The notes beneath the pieces were generated by a model that searched no databases, was not told the DNA's origin, and worked only from the letters and a program-made list of their open reading frames with translations. From JBDRHL01 sp043816955 (lineage in GTDB: Bacteria; Planctomycetota; Phycisphaerae; Sedimentisphaerales; CAYZTY01): a stretch of 9,509 nt of DNA. Location: positions 1 through 9,509 of the forward strand of contig JBDRHL010000075.1 of the NCBI GenBank assembly GCA_043816955.1. Direction: 5' to 3'. A program made the position numbers and the translations under genes. This document shows positions 9,001 to 9,509 of the stretch, piece by piece. Positions within the stretch are counted from its first letter, which is position 1; each line of letters opens with the position of its first letter.

Positions 9001-9091
9001 TTAATAGTACATCTTCAACGATATCTGCTGAGCAGAGCAGGGGTGGAAAGAAAACTAAAAAAAGTAGTGTCAAGCTTCTTATATGCCACAT
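6086..9091 (-). CDS. Gene A: secreted LamG / dockerin-like / glycosidase-like barrel / LamG / dockerin-like protein
   Basis: The product has 1001 residues from the ATG at 9091. This start places a signal peptide (MWHIRSLTLLFLVFFPPLLCSA) at the N-terminus and has GAGGG just upstream. ATG at 9106 (MDRGN) is an alternative. In order: LamG-like domain (about 27-268, with FSIEMWVKCD and PLNGQIATLRIYSQVLT); single dockerin-like repeat (DLSGDCRVDLKDVNIFVGNW, 282-301); the barrel shared with gene B (309-545, LITDEP with E398, YLWGDDSNP, GIVYYTYDQLP); beta-rich domain to about 709; second LamG-like domain (720-955, FTIELWAQID, PLNGKLAAFRFYD); and a C-terminal dockerin-like repeat (GDINGDCIIDFKDFALFSMD, 969-988) ending in two cysteines. 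LamG domains commonly bind glycans. Single dockerin-like repeats are common in planctomycete exported proteins, where a cohesin partner is usually not known. Function inferred: extracellular glycan binding and hydrolysis. The reaction and GH family are not assigned. It is the first gene of the operon, directly behind the promoter. Confidence 0.9.
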   Translation of the reverse strand: MWHIRSLTLLFLVFFPPLLCSADIVEDVLLIYLDTGNYFGTEQIWYDRSDNHYNAMLGDYTTGDDADPNLVSTEDGNVFEFIRIDSDTGTIIRVPWGQQSLGDFSAQTANFSIEMWVKCDPTTIGQTLLDMRDPTFPWSASGVVIKTGGTGRLQVQIFSGDDEVSTTHSTQAVWSSSRINHLVVTVDSLSDRLKIYVNRADRTDTSAYDKGDLQTHNAKVFCGDIGIGRSIDTSTTSLIPLNGQIATLRIYSQVLTSEQITQNYFEGFDILGPACVEQMPADLSGDCRVDLKDVNIFVGNWLAEYQSTAQKWQQGKNFAIGGICYFPVSYQDMNSLVESNLTVAVPRHAEDVPCQTLLNHGIEWMQSFNSWESVSHVKQDLDAYGDAPGNIACLITDEPTHAELGTTQQKIEYLKSTQPHLLSVLPLWGWVAGIYLWGDDSNPSYTYEQYLDDFIGTCDPDVVMFNQYACRSTGEPFRYSWFKNVDIVARKSQAAGKSYWNYVQAFDRSTGGNNYRLPSESELRLLAYTTLAYGYKGIVYYTYDQLPGNGPSFIDANGVRNEPFFTYGANLSAEIANLGPALLALKNNVVYFQVDVLPELMVSYDDATFKPFTLDDQGGQFIVSFFEDEQDNLYAMIVNYGMSPTATADELIHGYSLRFDTSISQIVEISRFTGDSIIHPLTFDPNSGKNILTASLPGGTGTLYKIELPQKRKVLLAEADSLIVNLDTGNFSGGQFWTDQSDYNNHGALGDCDQADNSDPVLMITPEQRVFEFVRQSSSLGTMIRIPELPLGSFADDSANFTIELWAQIDCNDADMVLFDNRYEITLGKGIMLRTFGEGTLQLRLVTNDGIATNHRTLPVVTSDSFHHIAVVCDSVSDLLRLYIDGVDQTDLINDDAGDVSSHNSILGGRDFGLGRTINTAITSYVPLNGKLAAFRFYDIALGQTAIQTNYEAGYCFAPKQICLEPDPGDINGDCIIDFKDFALFSMDWLECGLYPPDFCD
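6227..6934 (-). repeat. LamG-like domain, second copy in gene A
   Basis: Residues 720-955 of gene A repeat residues 27-268. Both start with LDTGN, continue through a WxDxSD-like motif, a VFEF strand, a 'F(S/T)IE(M/L)W' strand, a 'D S (L/V) S D . L . (I/L) Y (V/I)' strand and 'GR(S/T)I(D/N)T...PLNG'. The copies have diverged, so the duplication is not recent. Confidence 0.85.
6965..8167 (-). repeat. Barrel module, copy in gene A (paralogous to 4695-5900)
   Basis: This is residues 309-709 of gene A, the partner of the barrel in gene B. The candidate catalytic acid E398 and neighbouring DEP are kept, as are the YLWGDDSNP and YYTYDQLP blocks, so neither copy looks obviously inactivated. Differences cluster between blocks, for example LPLWGWVAG here against LPLFKDAPA in gene B. 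This suggests altered substrate contacts rather than decay. Confidence 0.9.
8288..9013 (-). repeat. LamG-like domain, first copy in gene A
   Basis: Residues 27-268, immediately after the signal peptide, are the partner of the copy at 6227-6934. Each copy is followed by one dockerin-like repeat, so the duplicated unit is probably LamG plus dockerin-like repeat rather than LamG alone. Confidence 0.85.
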
Positions 9092-9181
9092 ATTCCCTCG
9101 ATCCATGTTCCCATTGCATGTAAAGTTCATGTCTACTTTTGCAACCAAGTACATTATGCCATGAACTGTCGATAATATCCA

Positions 9182-9197
9182 CATCGTCGCCACGATG
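9182..9197 (-). other. Perfect hairpin in the 5' leader of the operon
   Basis: CATCGT-CGCC-ACGATG is a perfect 6-bp stem with a 4-base loop. It lies between the predicted transcription start and gene A. No U-run follows, so it is not a simple terminator. It might affect leader stability or be chance. Confidence 0.4.
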
Positions 9198-9213
9198 GGT
9201 ATCTGATGCCCTA

Positions 9214-9228
9214 GTGCACTAAGTGTAC
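9214..9228 (-). promoter_or_regulatory. Palindromic operator candidate overlapping the -10 box
   Basis: The minus strand reads GTACACTTAGTGCAC, an imperfect palindrome with 7-base arms differing at one pair (GTACACT / AGTGCAC). A second, perfect 10-base palindrome, TAGTGCACTA, overlaps it at 9212-9221. Both sit on the -10 region and the expected start site, where a repressor dimer would block initiation. No regulator gene is in the window to pair with it. Confidence 0.45.
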
Positions 9229-9250
9229 GCCAATTTATGTTTTTTGTCAA
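9222..9250 (-). promoter_or_regulatory. Sigma-70-type promoter for the A-B-C operon
   Basis: The minus strand has TTGACA (complement of 9245-9250), a 17-base spacer and TACACT (complement of 9222-9227). The -35 is perfect, the spacing ideal, and the -10 matches TATAAT at four of six positions including the key first T, A and last T. Transcription would start near 9215, giving a leader of about 120 bases before the ATG at 9091. No internal terminator is seen between A, B and C, so one transcript may cover all three. Confidence 0.65.
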
Positions 9251-9272
9251 TAAAAAAATTTTCTTGTGTCCT

Positions 9273-9429
9273 ATGAAAATTGAATTACCGGATAACTCAG
9301 CCATTTGTGCAAAGACCAAATACGATCGGTCAGATCCACGCTCATCACAGGTGTTCTCGACAGCCATCGATCATCTCGGTCTTGTATACGAAGTGTTCGC
9401 ATCGGCCAACAAAAATTATAACTGTACAT
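9273..9429 (+). pseudogene. Possible 5' remnant of a divergent gene cut by the right IS
   Basis: From ATG at 9273 an open frame runs 52 codons (MKIELPDNSAICAKTKYDR... to YEVFASANKNYNCT), then enters the IS and stops at 9453-9455. The composition is plausible for a soluble protein and the orientation is divergent from the operon, as often seen for a regulator. There is no good ribosome binding site, no recognised family, and the opposite strand is also open here, so it may be non-coding. Confidence 0.3.
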
Positions 9430-9509
9430 TCACTACTGTCCCGTTAAGGTTTTAGGAAATTGTTGTAAGACAAATAAATATAATAGGTTGTGAGAAAAAA
9501 TGATTGGGA
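9430..9509 (+). mobile_element. Second copy of the IS (right copy), terminal 80 bases only
   Basis: This is the same IS end as at 484-563, in inverted orientation and 100 percent identical over 80 bases. It includes the TATAAT hexamer (9479-9484) of the transposase leader. The transposase start, expected about 146 bases in, lies beyond the window. The transposase would read rightward, away from the cassette. Confidence 0.88.

Noticed and set aside
9092..9367. N-terminal extension of gene A up to an ATG at 9367
   Set aside because: It would bury the signal peptide about 90 residues inside the protein and include the promoter within the coding region; no ribosome binding site supports the far start.
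564..9429. Left and right truncated ORFs as two halves of one gene
   Set aside because: Joining the right head to the left tail at the IS borders puts them in different frames and meets a stop at once (…ATGAAATAA), and no shared target duplication longer than about 3 bases is visible.
1..9509. CRISPR arrays, tRNA or rRNA genes
   Set aside because: No regularly spaced short repeats, cloverleaf-like sequence or rRNA-like conserved stretch was seen.

Overview
The window looks like a piece of a planctomycete genome, most likely class Phycisphaerae or Sedimentisphaerales. This is inferred from the largest secreted protein, which carries single dockerin-like repeats (GDINGDCIIDFKDF...W, DLSGDCRVDLKDV...W) and LamG domains, and from a URO-D-like protein encoded beside multidomain secreted glycan-degrading enzymes. 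That combination is typical of polysaccharide-degrading planctomycetes and their relatives. No rRNA, tRNA or housekeeping gene is present to fix the taxonomy.

Layout. Bases 1-563 are the 5' half of an IS4-family element whose transposase runs leftward out of the window. Bases 564-744 are the 3' tail of an unidentified gene cut by that element. Bases 770-9091 hold three minus-strand genes in one apparent operon, read right to left: gene A (9091-6086, LamG/dockerin-like protein with a glycosidase-like barrel), gene B (6014-1932, barrel plus CBM9-like domain plus GH123/DUF4091 module) and gene C (1900-770, URO-D/methyltransferase-superfamily protein). Gaps are 71 and 31 bases. Bases 9092-9429 are the control region, with a good sigma-70-type promoter (TTGACA, 17 bp, TACACT) overlapped by a palindrome that could be a repressor operator. 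A possible truncated plus-strand ORF lies behind it. Bases 9430-9509 are the end of a second IS copy in the opposite orientation. The last 80 bases are a perfect inverted copy of 484-563, so the cassette is bracketed by two inward-facing ends of the same IS.

How the genes may work together. A and B are predicted to be secreted, and both carry the same glycosidase-like barrel module of about 400 residues with a conserved TDEP acid motif. In A it is joined to LamG and dockerin-like domains, in B to a CBM9-like domain and a second catalytic module resembling GH123 (beta-N-acetylgalactosaminidase family, adjacent Asp-Glu pair). C has no signal peptide and belongs to the superfamily that contains HemE and the MtaA/CmuA methylcobamide methyltransferases. 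It is not HemE. A reasonable but unproven reading is an extracellular attack on an amino-sugar-containing or otherwise modified glycan (A, B) coupled to cytoplasmic one-carbon or methyl processing of a released product (C).
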